From NCBI RefSeq assembly GCF_001907675.1, contig NZ_MPNT01000014.1, positions 62,001 to 126,000 of the forward strand: DNA of 64,000 nucleotides, given 5' to 3'. Source of the DNA: Mycobacterium paraffinicum (GTDB lineage Bacteria > Actinomycetota > Actinomycetes > Mycobacteriales > Mycobacteriaceae). Below are positions 20,255-33,648 of this stretch, in pieces. Both the position numbers and the translations under genes were made by a program. The notes under the pieces are model-generated. The model ran no database searches and was not told the DNA's origin. It saw only the letters and a program-made list of their open reading frames with translations. Within the stretch, counting starts at the first letter, position 1; each line of letters opens with the position of its first letter.

Positions 20255-21196
20255 TCAACCGGCGATCGACAACACGATGCCGTCCAGGATGTCGTGCTCG
20301 CTGACCGTCAGCTCGTCGATGCCGGCGCGGGCGCGCAGTTCGCGCGCCAACTCCTCGACCACGATCGCACCGCCGCCGATCACGTCGGCGCGGCCCTCAT
20401 GCATGGGACCCAAAGCGGCGCGCTCGGATCGCGGCATGGCGATCAGCCGCTCGCACACCGCCAGCAGATCGCTGTCCGGAACGCGCGAAAGATGAATGGC
20501 CGCAGAATCATACGCCGTCAAGTTGTGGGCCAGCGCGGACAGGGTCGTCATCGTTCCGGCCACCCCAACCCAGGTTCGCGCCCGCTCGACGGGCACCACG
20601 CCCAGCGCGACGTCGAGCCGCTCGCGCACCACCGCCCGGGCCGCCGCCACCTCGCCGGGCGTCGGCGGATCCGAGTGCAGGCAGCGTTCGGTCAGCCGGA
20701 CGCAACCGATGTCGGCGGAGTAGCTAGCCACCACGGCATCCCCGCCGAGCACGATCTCGGTGGAGCCACCACCCAAGTCGACAACGACGAACGGGCCTGA
20801 GGCCGGGTCCAATTCGCCGACGGCCCCGCGGAACGAGAGGGCGGCCTCCTCGGCTCCGGTGATCACCTCCGCCACCGCGCCCGGCACCACGGCGCCCAGC
20901 ACCTCGGCCGTCATCGCAAAGAAGTCATCCCGATTGGCCACGTCGCGCGCCGCCGAGGTCGCCACCATCCGCACCCGCTCGACGCCGTGCCGCTGCAGCA
21001 GCGCGACGTAATCGGCGAGCGCATCCCGCGTGCGGGCGATCGCCTCCGGCGCGAACTCGCCCGTCGCATCAACCCCCTGGCCCAGCCGCACGATCCGCGT
21101 CTCGCGATGCACGTCGCGCAGCCGGCCGTCGCGCACGTCGGCAATCAGCAACCGGATCGAGTTTGTCCCGCAGTCGATCCCGGCGAGCCTGCTCAC
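20255..21196 (-). CDS. ppx2: Exopolyphosphatase Ppx/GppA family
   Basis: 313 aa. It hydrolyses inorganic polyphosphate or pppGpp from the end. ASKHA-fold signatures are IDCGTNSIRLLIAD near the N-terminus, TSAARDVANRDDF, the ITGAEEAALSFRGA block and the second phosphate loop VVVDLGGGSTEIVLG. The GTG at 21196 forms a GTGA overlap with the DUF501 stop; GTG 21199 is an alternative. The order eno-divIC-DUF501-ppx matches Rv1023-Rv1026. The short form lacks the C-terminal extension of long Ppx proteins. Confidence 0.92.
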   Translation of the reverse strand: MSRLAGIDCGTNSIRLLIADVRDGRLRDVHRETRIVRLGQGVDATGEFAPEAIARTRDALADYVALLQRHGVERVRMVATSAARDVANRDDFFAMTAEVLGAVVPGAVAEVITGAEEAALSFRGAVGELDPASGPFVVVDLGGGSTEIVLGGDAVVASYSADIGCVRLTERCLHSDPPTPGEVAAARAVVRERLDVALGVVPVERARTWVGVAGTMTTLSALAHNLTAYDSAAIHLSRVPDSDLLAVCERLIAMPRSERAALGPMHEGRADVIGGGAIVVEELARELRARAGIDELTVSEHDILDGIVLSIAG

Positions 21197-21681
21197 CACT
21201 GCCCCGCCACCAGGATGCCGGCCATGGCGGGCTCGGGCGCCAGGATCGCGAGCGCCTCATCGCCGAGCGGGTTGCACCCCGGCCCCTTGGCCAGCGAGTG
21301 CGCGATCAGCACGTGCAGGCACTTGACCCGGTCCGGCATCCCGCCGCCGGAAAAGGTCGTCCCCAGCGGCTCGATCGCATCGCGTTCGGCCAAGTACGAT
21401 TCGTGCGCCCGACGATAGGCGGCCGCCAAATCCGGGTCATGCCGCAGCCGCTCGGACATCTCGCGCATCAACCCGGTCGTCTCCAGCCTGCTCGCGGCCG
21501 CGGTGAGCACCGGATGCGTCAGGTAGTACAACGTCGGAAACGGTGTGCCGTCAGGAAGTTTCGGTGCGGTCTTCACGACACCGGGCTCGCCGCTGGGGCA
21601 GCGGTAGGCAATCTCGAGCACGCCTCGTGGCTCACGCCCGAGCTGACGCGCCACGGCCTCCAGGTCGGCACGATCAACCAC
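21193..21681 (-). CDS. DUF501 family protein
   Basis: A 162-aa conserved actinobacterial protein of unknown function. Visible features are a VVDRADLEAVARQLGR start, cysteine in AYRCPSGEP, TLYYLTHPVL, a conserved Y/E-rich helix and the C-terminal GGGMPDRVKCLHVLIAHSLA block, which looks like a possible metal or active site. The GTG at 21681 overlaps the divIC stop; longer readings encode low-complexity Arg-rich sequence from the divIC frame and are rejected. It is always found between divIC and ppx in mycobacteria (Rv1025 position), suggesting an envelope or phosphate-related role (inference). Confidence 0.88.
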   Translation of the reverse strand: MVDRADLEAVARQLGREPRGVLEIAYRCPSGEPGVVKTAPKLPDGTPFPTLYYLTHPVLTAAASRLETTGLMREMSERLRHDPDLAAAYRRAHESYLAERDAIEPLGTTFSGGGMPDRVKCLHVLIAHSLAKGPGCNPLGDEALAILAPEPAMAGILVAGQW

Positions 21682-22336
21682 CGGGCGCCGTAGGGCTCGG
21701 CGGCGGAACAGGACCGGCGGGACCCGGTTCGGGCGGCGGCACATTGGCCCGGGGCAGATGCGGCGCATCGGCGATGGTGTGCCACAGCGACGTGTACCAG
21801 GGATCGGTGTTGGCGGGTTTTGCCGCTTGGCCTCCAGGCTCGCTGGGAGCGGCCGTCGGCGGAAGCTGAACCTGGAACGGGATGTCGCCAGGCTTCACGA
21901 AGCCGAGCCTCTCGCGGGCCTGCGCCGCGATGTAGGCGGGGTCGCCGAGCTTGGCCTTCCTCTGCTCGAGGTCGGCGATCTGGCGGCGCAGCGCGGCTTC
22001 GCTCGCCGTCAACTGATTCATCTCGGTGCGCTGCGCGAAGTAGGTGCGTACCGGGCCGGCGATGGTCAGCGTCAGCACGCAGACGACCGCCGCCAGCACC
22101 GCCGCGCGTCGCGCGGTGAAACCCAGCCGTTGCTCGGACCGCTGTTCGACCGATTCCGCGGCCTGCCGCTTGATGGGCTCGACGACATGCTCGAAAACCG
22201 TTCGGGGGCTGGCCTGCTTCGCGGTGCTGGACGGCTTGGAAGTCGGCTTGGCCGTGCGGCGGCGCCGAACCGGATCACCGGCCTTCCCCGGACGCGATGC
22301 CGGGGAGCGCCGTTTCGGATCCGGCTTGGCGGGCAA
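21674..22336 (-). CDS. Septum formation initiator (DivIC/FtsB family)
   Basis: A 220-aa bitopic membrane protein. The basic, low-complexity cytoplasmic N-terminus (to about residue 95) is followed by one TM helix (VLAAVVCVLTLTIAGPV), a coiled coil LTASEAALRRQIADLEQR and a conserved GDPAYIAAQARERLGFVKPG. The tail is Pro-rich. DivIC/FtsB scaffolds the division septum with FtsL/FtsQ. The TTG at 22336 has GGAGG nine bases upstream inside the eno tail, and it follows the eno stop by one base. This matches the Rv1024 position and approximate length. Confidence 0.88.
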   Translation of the reverse strand: MPAKPDPKRRSPASRPGKAGDPVRRRRTAKPTSKPSSTAKQASPRTVFEHVVEPIKRQAAESVEQRSEQRLGFTARRAAVLAAVVCVLTLTIAGPVRTYFAQRTEMNQLTASEAALRRQIADLEQRKAKLGDPAYIAAQARERLGFVKPGDIPFQVQLPPTAAPSEPGGQAAKPANTDPWYTSLWHTIADAPHLPRANVPPPEPGPAGPVPPPSPTAPGG

Positions 22337-22337
22337 G

Positions 22338-23675
<1,338 letters not shown>

Positions 23676-23695
23676 TTAAAGCCTGCTACATCCTG

Positions 23696-24427
23696 CTACA
23701 GCGGGTGACCCGCCGCATAAGCGGTCGCCCAGTCGCGCACCGCCCGCGCGTAGACGCCCGAGTTGTTGTAGGCCCGCAGCGCGGTGATCCAACCGCGCGG
23801 GGTCGCCAGATCTTTGCCCCGCCAACACAGGTAACCCGCCGCCGCGAGCGCCGCGTCGTCGATGTTGTCCGGGCTGACCCGACCGTCGTTGTGGGCGTCG
23901 ACACCGTACAACCGCCAGGTCTCCGGGATGAACTGCATCGGCCCCATGGCCCGCACCACCCCGTCGTCGTCGGTCACCGGTTCCTCGCTGTCGACGATGC
24001 GCAGGGTGCCGCCGCTGCCGTCCAGGCGGACACCGCGGATCGGCGGGCTCACGTCGCCGTTGGGCGCCAGTCGGGCGCCGCGGTAGGTGCCGTGATGGCT
24101 CTCGACCTGTCCGATGCCCGCCAGGGTGGTCCACGCGATATGGCACTTGGGGTTTTCGACCTCGGCGACCCGCGCGGCGTACGCGTACGCCTCCAGCGCG
24201 ATCACCGGAATCTCGAGCGCCGCCGACCGCTGTTCGGCCCAGGCTCGAAGCTGGTCCGCGGGGCGGCCGCTGGCGTGGGTGTCCACCGGGGGCACCGGGG
24301 CACCCGCGGGCGGCGGGACGCCCTCCGGAATGAAGAGGCTGAGCTGCCACGTGCAGCTGGAGGCCATCAGCATCGCGGTCGCGCCGATCACGGCAGCCGC
24401 GCGCAACCAACGCCTCGGCGACACCAT
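23696..24427 (-). CDS. lpqU: Lipoprotein LpqU, lytic transglycosylase-like
   Basis: 243 aa. A signal sequence (RRWLRAAAVIGATAMLMA) leads to a lipobox-like ASSC, then a Pro-rich linker and an SLT/transglycosylase domain with IGQVESHHGTYRG (candidate catalytic Glu), MGPMQFIPETW and ALRAYNNSG. It should cleave peptidoglycan glycan strands from the outer face of the membrane. The ATG at 24427 gives the M. tuberculosis LpqU length and follows GAGGGAG. Positioned between mazG and eno as in Rv1022. Confidence 0.92.
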   Translation of the reverse strand: MVSPRRWLRAAAVIGATAMLMASSCTWQLSLFIPEGVPPPAGAPVPPVDTHASGRPADQLRAWAEQRSAALEIPVIALEAYAYAARVAEVENPKCHIAWTTLAGIGQVESHHGTYRGARLAPNGDVSPPIRGVRLDGSGGTLRIVDSEEPVTDDDGVVRAMGPMQFIPETWRLYGVDAHNDGRVSPDNIDDAALAAAGYLCWRGKDLATPRGWITALRAYNNSGVYARAVRDWATAYAAGHPL

Positions 24428-24567
24428 GCTGGTTAAAGCTCCCTCAAATCCCCTGCACCGACATCCGCAACCATCGTCCCATGTGTTCCGGTGTTGCCCG
24501 GCCGCGTCGGGGCCCCCCGGCACAGGATTTCGATTAATTATCGGTTAGCTCCAAGCACCTTTCGTGG

Positions 24568-25538
24568 TCACTCGTCGTCGACCGCGGCCGCATCGGGCGC
24601 CTCGTCCGATGGCCAGTGCGCACGCCACTCCTCTTCGGTGACCTCCCCGAGGGGTGCCACGTCGAACTCCTCCGGGACGCCGACGCCGCGGCGCGCCGCG
24701 GCGATCGCCCGTTCGACCTCGCGGACCGTGTCTACGAACTCCAGAACCGCCGACCGCAGTGCGCCTTCGGCGTCGCCATCGGCCGACACCGAGATGGACG
24801 TGATCCCGGCGGGGACCAGGTCGGCGGGCAGGCCGGCCCTCTCGGCGCGCTGAATCACCTTCTGCGCCAGCGCCAATGCCGGCTGCCCGGTATGCACGTC
24901 GTCCATCACCGATTTCCGGGGCTTTTCGGCGGCCTTGCGCTCTTCCCATTGGGCCAACTGCTCTTCCAGCGAAATGGTCTGGCCCGCAAGCACGCCCGGC
25001 ACCCGATTGCCCAGCTTGCGCATCAGCGTGACGGCGACGTCGTCGATGGTGAACGGAAGCTGCGGCGCGTCCTCGGCGATGCGCGCATGAAAGAGCACCT
25101 GCAGCAACACGTCGCCGAGTTCTTCGCGCAACTGGTCGGCACTGCCGCTGCGGACCGCGTCCAACAGTTCGTAGGTCTCCTCGAGCAAAAACCGGCGCAG
25201 CGAGTCGTGGGTTTGCTCGCTCTCCCAAGGGCCGGCGGTGCGGAGCTTGTCCATCATCGCCACGGCGTCGACCAGTCGTTCGCCGCGGGGCGTGTCGGGC
25301 GCCGAGATCAGCCGGGCCCCCGCCGCCAGCCGCGCGGTGACGGCCGGATGGTCGGGGTCGGAGGACAGCAGCACCGGCGCGGGATCATCGGGGTCCCCGG
25401 CATGCACGGGACGCGCCGCCGGCAGCGACCACGGCACCGCGACGGGCATCTCCTCGGTGTACTGCACCTCGCCGCTGAGATGTTCGATCGCTTCGACGGG
25501 CACCAGCGATGGGCGGCGCGGGTCGAACAAGACCACGA

Positions 25539-25542
<4 letters not shown>
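24568..25542 (-). CDS. mazG: Nucleoside triphosphate pyrophosphohydrolase MazG
   Basis: A 324-aa house-cleaning enzyme hydrolysing (d)NTPs to NMP and PPi, including oxidised dCTP in mycobacteria (literature knowledge). The central MazG motif is intact: [12 protein letters not shown] and [20 protein letters not shown] provide the EExxE/ExxD metal ligands. An N-terminal domain of about 90 residues precedes it. The ATG at 25542 overlaps the mfd stop (ATGA) and has GGAGGAG upstream. Pairing with mfd fits a role in DNA integrity. Confidence 0.93.
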
Positions 25543-29255
<3,713 letters not shown>

Positions 29256-29264
29256 GATGAATCC

Positions 29265-29270
29265 ATTCTA
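29265..29270 (-). promoter_or_regulatory. Candidate -10 element for mfd
   Basis: TAGAAT on the minus strand, nine bases before the mfd ATG with no ribosome site between. Consistent with a leaderless transcript. Confidence 0.4.
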
Positions 29271-29362
29271 GGGGCGCCAGGATTCGTCAATATTGAGCCC
29301 GGCGCCGTCAAGGGTTCGTAAGGAAGACGGCCTTCGGCTCCGCGCGGGCGCACGTTGGGCTC

Positions 29363-30703
29363 ATGACATTGCTGGACATCTTCCCGTCGCTCGGTCACGC
29401 CGCCCCGCCGCGGTTCGACCCCGCGATCTGGCCCATCACCGCCCACCCCGACGAGCAGGGCGGGCTCTGCATCGGCGATGTGCCCCTGGCGGATATCGCC
29501 GACGAGTTCGGAACGCCGGCCTACGTCATCGACGAAACCGACTTCCGGAGCCGCGCCCGCCGCTACCGCAAGTCGCTGCGCGGTGTCCAGGTCGTCTATG
29601 CCGGGAAATCGCTGCTGACCACAGCCGTGGCCCGCTGGGCCCGCGACGAGGGCCTCGGCATCGACGTCTGCTCGGCCGGTGAACTGGCCGTCGCCCTCGC
29701 CGGTGGGGTGGACCCGGCCCGGATCGTCATGCACGGCAACGCCAAGTCTCCCGACGAGTTGCGCGAGGCGGTGCGCGTCGGGGTCGGGCGGATCGTGCTG
29801 GATTCCTGCATGGAGATCGCGTACCTGGCCGGCCTCGCGCGCAGGCGCCAGCCGGTCCTCATCCGGGTGACCCCGGACATCGACATTCACGGACACCGCG
29901 CGGTGACGACCGGTGTCAGCGACCAGAAGTTCGGCTTCACCCTCGCCGGGGGCCACGCCGCCGAGGCGGTCAGACGGGTCCTGGCGCACCCGATCCTCGA
30001 CCTGGTCGGCCTGCACTGCCACATCGGTTCGCAGGTCACCGACCCTGCGCTGTACGGCGAAGCGATTCACCGGCTGATCGCCGCGATGGCCGACATCCGG
30101 GCCCGGCACGGCGTCATCCTGACCGAGCTCAACCTCGGCGGCGGCCACGCCATCCCCTACGTTCCCGGCGACCGCGAACTCGACCTCGACGCGCTGGCCC
30201 GCGTCATCGAGGACGCGCTCGACGAGGCCTGCGCCGCCGAGCATTTCCCCCGCCCGAGCGTGGTGGTGGAGCCCGGCCGGGCCATCAGCGGCCGCGCCGG
30301 CGTCACCCTGTACCGGGTGTGCTCGGTGAAGACGCAGTCCGGCGGGCGCACCTTCGTCGCCGTCGACGGCGGCATGAGCGACAACCCCCGGGTGTCGCTG
30401 TACGGCGCCCGCTACACCGTCGCGCTGGCGAACCGGCAACCGCTGGGCCTCAAGCAACTCGTCACCGTGGCCGGCCGGCACTGCGAAGCCGGCGACGAAA
30501 TAGCCCGCGACATCGAGCTACCCGCCGACGTGCGCGCCGGGGACCTATTGGCGGTGGCCTGCACCGGCGCCTACCACCACAGCATGGCGTCGAACTACAA
30601 CATGGTCGCCCGGCCGGCCGTCGTCGGCGTCAGCGACGGTCGCGCCCGCGAGCTGGTCCGCCGCGAGACGGTTGCCGACCTGCTGGCCCGCGACCGCGGC
30701 TAG
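29363..30703 (+). CDS. Diaminopimelate decarboxylase-like protein (second lysA)
   Basis: A 446-aa fold-III PLP enzyme of the Orn/DAP/Arg decarboxylase family, which would form L-lysine from meso-DAP or act on a related substrate. The PLP lysine lies in VYAGKSLLT rather than the usual YAxKAN. Other family motifs are LVGLHCHIGSQ, ELNLGGGHAIPY, VVVEPGRAISG, the HCEAGDEIA catalytic Cys loop, and TGAYHHSMASNYN. The ATG follows a divergent spacer with mfd. M. tuberculosis has lysA elsewhere (Rv1293), so this is probably a paralogue. The altered Lys loop leaves substrate specificity open. Confidence 0.87.
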   Translation: MTLLDIFPSLGHAAPPRFDPAIWPITAHPDEQGGLCIGDVPLADIADEFGTPAYVIDETDFRSRARRYRKSLRGVQVVYAGKSLLTTAVARWARDEGLGIDVCSAGELAVALAGGVDPARIVMHGNAKSPDELREAVRVGVGRIVLDSCMEIAYLAGLARRRQPVLIRVTPDIDIHGHRAVTTGVSDQKFGFTLAGGHAAEAVRRVLAHPILDLVGLHCHIGSQVTDPALYGEAIHRLIAAMADIRARHGVILTELNLGGGHAIPYVPGDRELDLDALARVIEDALDEACAAEHFPRPSVVVEPGRAISGRAGVTLYRVCSVKTQSGGRTFVAVDGGMSDNPRVSLYGARYTVALANRQPLGLKQLVTVAGRHCEAGDEIARDIELPADVRAGDLLAVACTGAYHHSMASNYNMVARPAVVGVSDGRARELVRRETVADLLARDRG

Positions 30704-30730
30704 TGGGGAGTGCGAGCGCCGCGGGCTAGC

Positions 30731-31684
30731 CTAGGGCCCACATTCGGCGGCCGCCGCGCCCGCGAGGAGTTCCCCTGTGGCCTCCCACAGCCGAGCCTCA
30801 CGAGCTGCATCATTCGCGAACGGCTTTACCTCGCGCTCCCTGTCCTTGACGACGAAGCCGCCGCCGGAGAGCTGCGCCCAGCGATCGTCGAGGACGATCG
30901 ACGCCAGCGCCGGACCGGAGTCGGTGGGCGAAGAGACGCGCGGGATGCGCTCTACGAGGCGTCCGACCCGTTGCAGGCCGGGGCCGTGGTCCCTGCTCAG
31001 GGCCGTACCCGGCATGAAGCCCGGCTCGAAGACCGACACGTTGATCCCCGTTGGAGCGCGCCGCTGCAATTCATGCGCGTAGTACAGGATCGCCAGTTTG
31101 GAGTTCGAGTAGGCGATGCCGGACTGCTCGGATGTCGCCGGCGTGTCCGGGGAAGCGGGCCGCGCCAGCTCGACCGGATCGCGCCACACCGCCGGCGGAA
31201 CTTTGAGAATCCGGCGAAAGATGTTCTGGTGGTAGGTATTTGAACCCACCAGCACGACCCGGGCGGGCGCGACGAACGTGTCCAGCAGATCGCCGACGAG
31301 CTGAGCGTGCGCGAGGTAGTTCACCGCGAAGGTCAGTTCATATCCGTCAGCGGACGCGTTGTGGGTGTCGGCGACCATGACGCCGGCGTTGGCCACGAGT
31401 CCGCGCAGCGGGCGCACCGCGCCGTCGGCAAGCAGGTCTTTGACCTGGCGGCCGGCGTCGCGGACATCGACCAGCCGGGCGAGGTCGCAGCCGATGTGGT
31501 GGACGGTTGCGCCCGCCGCCCGGGCAAGCTCTGCGACCTCGGTCAGAGCTTGCCCTGCCCTACCGACGAGCAGGAGGTCCGGACGCTGCGATGCGGGGCG
31601 GTTGGCAATCGCCAGCGTCGCGGCCTTTCCCAGCCCGCTCGTCGGCCCGGTGATCAACACAGTTCCCGAAGCAATCGAATTCAT
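30731..31684 (-). CDS. Short-chain dehydrogenase/reductase
   Basis: A 317-aa NAD(P)-dependent oxidoreductase. The Rossmann start is LITGPTSGLGKA, with the NAG motif in LVANAGVM, catalytic Ser region VLVGSNTYHQ and YSNSK active-site Tyr/Lys. Substrate unknown. The gene is divergent from an XRE/MmyB-type regulator across 101 bp, a pairing commonly seen in actinobacteria where the regulator controls the reductase (inference). This pair is not present between glmU and mfd in M. tuberculosis. Confidence 0.88.
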   Translation of the reverse strand: MNSIASGTVLITGPTSGLGKAATLAIANRPASQRPDLLLVGRAGQALTEVAELARAAGATVHHIGCDLARLVDVRDAGRQVKDLLADGAVRPLRGLVANAGVMVADTHNASADGYELTFAVNYLAHAQLVGDLLDTFVAPARVVLVGSNTYHQNIFRRILKVPPAVWRDPVELARPASPDTPATSEQSGIAYSNSKLAILYYAHELQRRAPTGINVSVFEPGFMPGTALSRDHGPGLQRVGRLVERIPRVSSPTDSGPALASIVLDDRWAQLSGGGFVVKDREREVKPFANDAAREARLWEATGELLAGAAAAECGP

Positions 31685-31785
31685 TCCCCCAGCTTCGGTC
31701 CATCTCTGGCAACCAGGCAGTCGTCCGGTTTTCGTAGGACTGCCAGTACCAGGACAGGAACCCGCGAATCGCGCACAGTAAAGAG

Positions 31786-32631
31786 ATGGACAAGTGGGAG
31801 TTCGGCCGGATGGTGCGCCGCTGGCGCGACCGCGTGCCTCCCACGGCGGTCGGCGTTCCGGTCGGTGGACGCCGCCGCGCGGTGGGGCTGCGCCGGGAAG
31901 AGCTGGCCGGGCTGGCCGGGATTTCGGTCGACTATCTGACCAGGCTGGAACAGGGGCGGGCCACGTCGCCTTCGGCTCAGGTGGTGGAGGCGCTGACCCG
32001 TGCGCTACGGGTCTCCGACGCCGAGCGGGATCTGCTGTTTCGGCTGGCCGGGCATGTGACCCCTGGACTCGACGTCGTCTCGTCGCGCATCACCCCGAGC
32101 GTGCAACGCCTGCTCGACCGCCTGGCGCACACACCCGTCGCCGTCTACGACGCGACCTGGAACCTCCTGGTCGCCAACGCGCCATACGACGCACTGATGG
32201 GGCCGACGACGAGCTGGCGGGGAATCGAACGTAACGCAGTCTGGCGCAACGTCGTCGGCCCTGGCAGTCGCGCCGTCCACAACGCCGAGGAGCAAGCCGA
32301 ATTCGAGGCTGGATTGATCGCCGACCTGCGACTGACGGCCGCCCGGTATCCGGCGGATCAGCGTCTCAAGCAATTGACTCGCGACCTCGCGGCACAAAGC
32401 CCACGCTTCGTCCAGCTTTGGGAATCCGGCGCCGCGGCGCCGCACCGCGATCGCAGCCGGCGCAAGACCATCGATCATCCGGACGTCGGCCACATCACGC
32501 TTGACTGCGACGTGCTGATCGTCGCCGCCGACGACCTGCGCATCATGATCTACACCGCCGAACCCGGGACGGAAGACGCCGAGCGCCTCGCCCTCGCGAT
32601 CGTCTTGGGCACACAGTCGCTGGTCGACTGA
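31786..32631 (+). CDS. XRE-family regulator with MmyB-like ligand domain
   Basis: 281 aa. The N-terminal HTH_XRE (about residues 28-83) has GLRREELAGLAGISVDYLTRLEQG, quoted here as overlapping short motifs REELAGLAGIS and YLTRLEQGR. The C-terminal domain has PVAVYDATWNLLVANAPYDAL, typical of MmyB-like ligand-binding regulators: parts PVAVYDATWNLL and ANAPYDALMG. These proteins often sense fatty-acid-like ligands and control a divergent SDR (family knowledge). The ATG follows AAAGAG. The bidirectional promoter lies at 31685-31785. Confidence 0.87.
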   Translation: MDKWEFGRMVRRWRDRVPPTAVGVPVGGRRRAVGLRREELAGLAGISVDYLTRLEQGRATSPSAQVVEALTRALRVSDAERDLLFRLAGHVTPGLDVVSSRITPSVQRLLDRLAHTPVAVYDATWNLLVANAPYDALMGPTTSWRGIERNAVWRNVVGPGSRAVHNAEEQAEFEAGLIADLRLTAARYPADQRLKQLTRDLAAQSPRFVQLWESGAAAPHRDRSRRKTIDHPDVGHITLDCDVLIVAADDLRIMIYTAEPGTEDAERLALAIVLGTQSLVD

Positions 32632-32637
32632 CAACTG

Positions 32638-33285
32638 TTACTCGTCCTGCAACCTGGGGTCGGCCTCCAGATGGGTCAGCCCGTTCCACATCAGGTTGAC
32701 CAGGTGCGCGGCGACCACTTCCTTCTTGGGCTCCCGCGTGTCGAGCCACCACTGTGCCGTCATCGACACCGAGCCCACCAGCGCCTGCGCGTACAGCGGC
32801 GCCAGCTCCGGATCCAGGCCGCGGCGGGCGAAGTCGCCGGCCAGGATGGAGCTGACCTGGTTGACGGCGTCGTTGAGCAGGCTGGAGTAGGTGCCCGAGC
32901 TGATCGCAGCCGGTGAGTCGCGGATCATGATGCGAAAGCCGTCGGTGCGCTCCTCGACATACGTGAGCAACGCCAGCGCGACCCGCTCGACCCGGACCCT
33001 GGACCGGTTGTTGGTCAGCGACGAGGTGATCATGTCCAGCAGCGCCGACATCTCGCGGTCGACGACGACGGCGTACAGCCCCTCCTTGCCGCCGAAGTGC
33101 TCGTAGACGACCGGCTTGGACACGTTGGCGCGCAGCGCGATCTCCTCGATCGAGGTGCCCTCGTAGCCGCGTTCGGCGAACAGCGAGCGCGCGATGCCGA
33201 TGAGTTGTTGCCGGCGTTCGGTACCGGTCATCCGGGCACGCGGCGCGCGCGCCTCCTTGTCCGGCTCCTTGTCGAGAACAGCCAC
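32638..33285 (-). CDS. TetR-family transcriptional regulator (Rv1019-like)
   Basis: 215 aa. The N-terminal TetR HTH is clear: QLIGIARSLFAERGYEGTSI, EEIALRANVSKPVVYEHFGG, then KEGLYAVVVDREM. The C-terminal all-helical domain would bind an unknown ligand. The GTG start at 33285 has no ribosome site, but TATACG lies nine bases before it, compatible with a leaderless message; an internal ATG at residue 19 is possible. It ends 6 bp from the convergent XRE gene. It occupies the slot between glmU and mfd as Rv1019 does. Confidence 0.88.
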   Translation of the reverse strand: MAVLDKEPDKEARAPRARMTGTERRQQLIGIARSLFAERGYEGTSIEEIALRANVSKPVVYEHFGGKEGLYAVVVDREMSALLDMITSSLTNNRSRVRVERVALALLTYVEERTDGFRIMIRDSPAAISSGTYSSLLNDAVNQVSSILAGDFARRGLDPELAPLYAQALVGSVSMTAQWWLDTREPKKEVVAAHLVNLMWNGLTHLEADPRLQDE

Positions 33286-33399
33286 GTCAATCAGCGTATA
33301 GCTTCGCCGGGGCCAAACCGCCCGTCTTTCCCTCGGCGCCGCGGTCGGCCCGCGAACCGTCTAAAGTCTCTTGGTGGCGCGGGCCGATGGGCCTTGCAA

Positions 33400-33471
33400 T
33401 CCGTCGTGGTGTAATCGGCAGCACCTCTGATTTTGGTTCAGATAGTTCAGGTTCGAGTCCTGGCGACGGAG
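33400..33471 (+). tRNA. tRNA-Gln (anticodon UUG)
   Basis: 72-nt cloverleaf: acceptor TCCGTCG/CGACGGA, anticodon stem TCTGA/TCAGA around TTTTGGT (anticodon TTG), T arm CAGG-TTCGAGT-CCTG, discriminator G. CCA is not encoded. Lies upstream of glmU, as in M. tuberculosis. Confidence 0.94.
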
Positions 33472-33485
33472 CTTGGCTTCCTGGG

Positions 33486-33545
33486 TCGAGTGTGGGGCCT
33501 ATGCACGAATTCGCCGCAGTTCCCGTACGCAGGCCCCACAGTCGA
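33486..33545. repeat. Palindromic repeat, copy A
   Basis: 15-nt arms TCGAGTGTGGGGCCT and AGGCCCCACAGTCGA (14 of 15 complementary) around a 30-nt spacer that begins ATGCACGAATTCGCCGC and contains CGTACG. It is 14 bp after tRNA-Gln. A diverged second copy at 39589-39655 keeps the spacer motif but has different arm bases. Confidence 0.75.
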
Positions 33546-33648
33546 GCGTGTCGGACCGAAGTGGTCTTTGCGTCCACATCAGGTGTGGTGCCACGCTTGA
33601 CGGCGTGTCGTCGCAAGGAGACGACGTTCAAGCCGGTGAGGAGAGTTG

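Noticed and set aside
23685..23699. Tandem TGTAGCAGG duplication around the lpqU stop
   Set aside because: Only two short copies; may be simple slippage, with no evident function.
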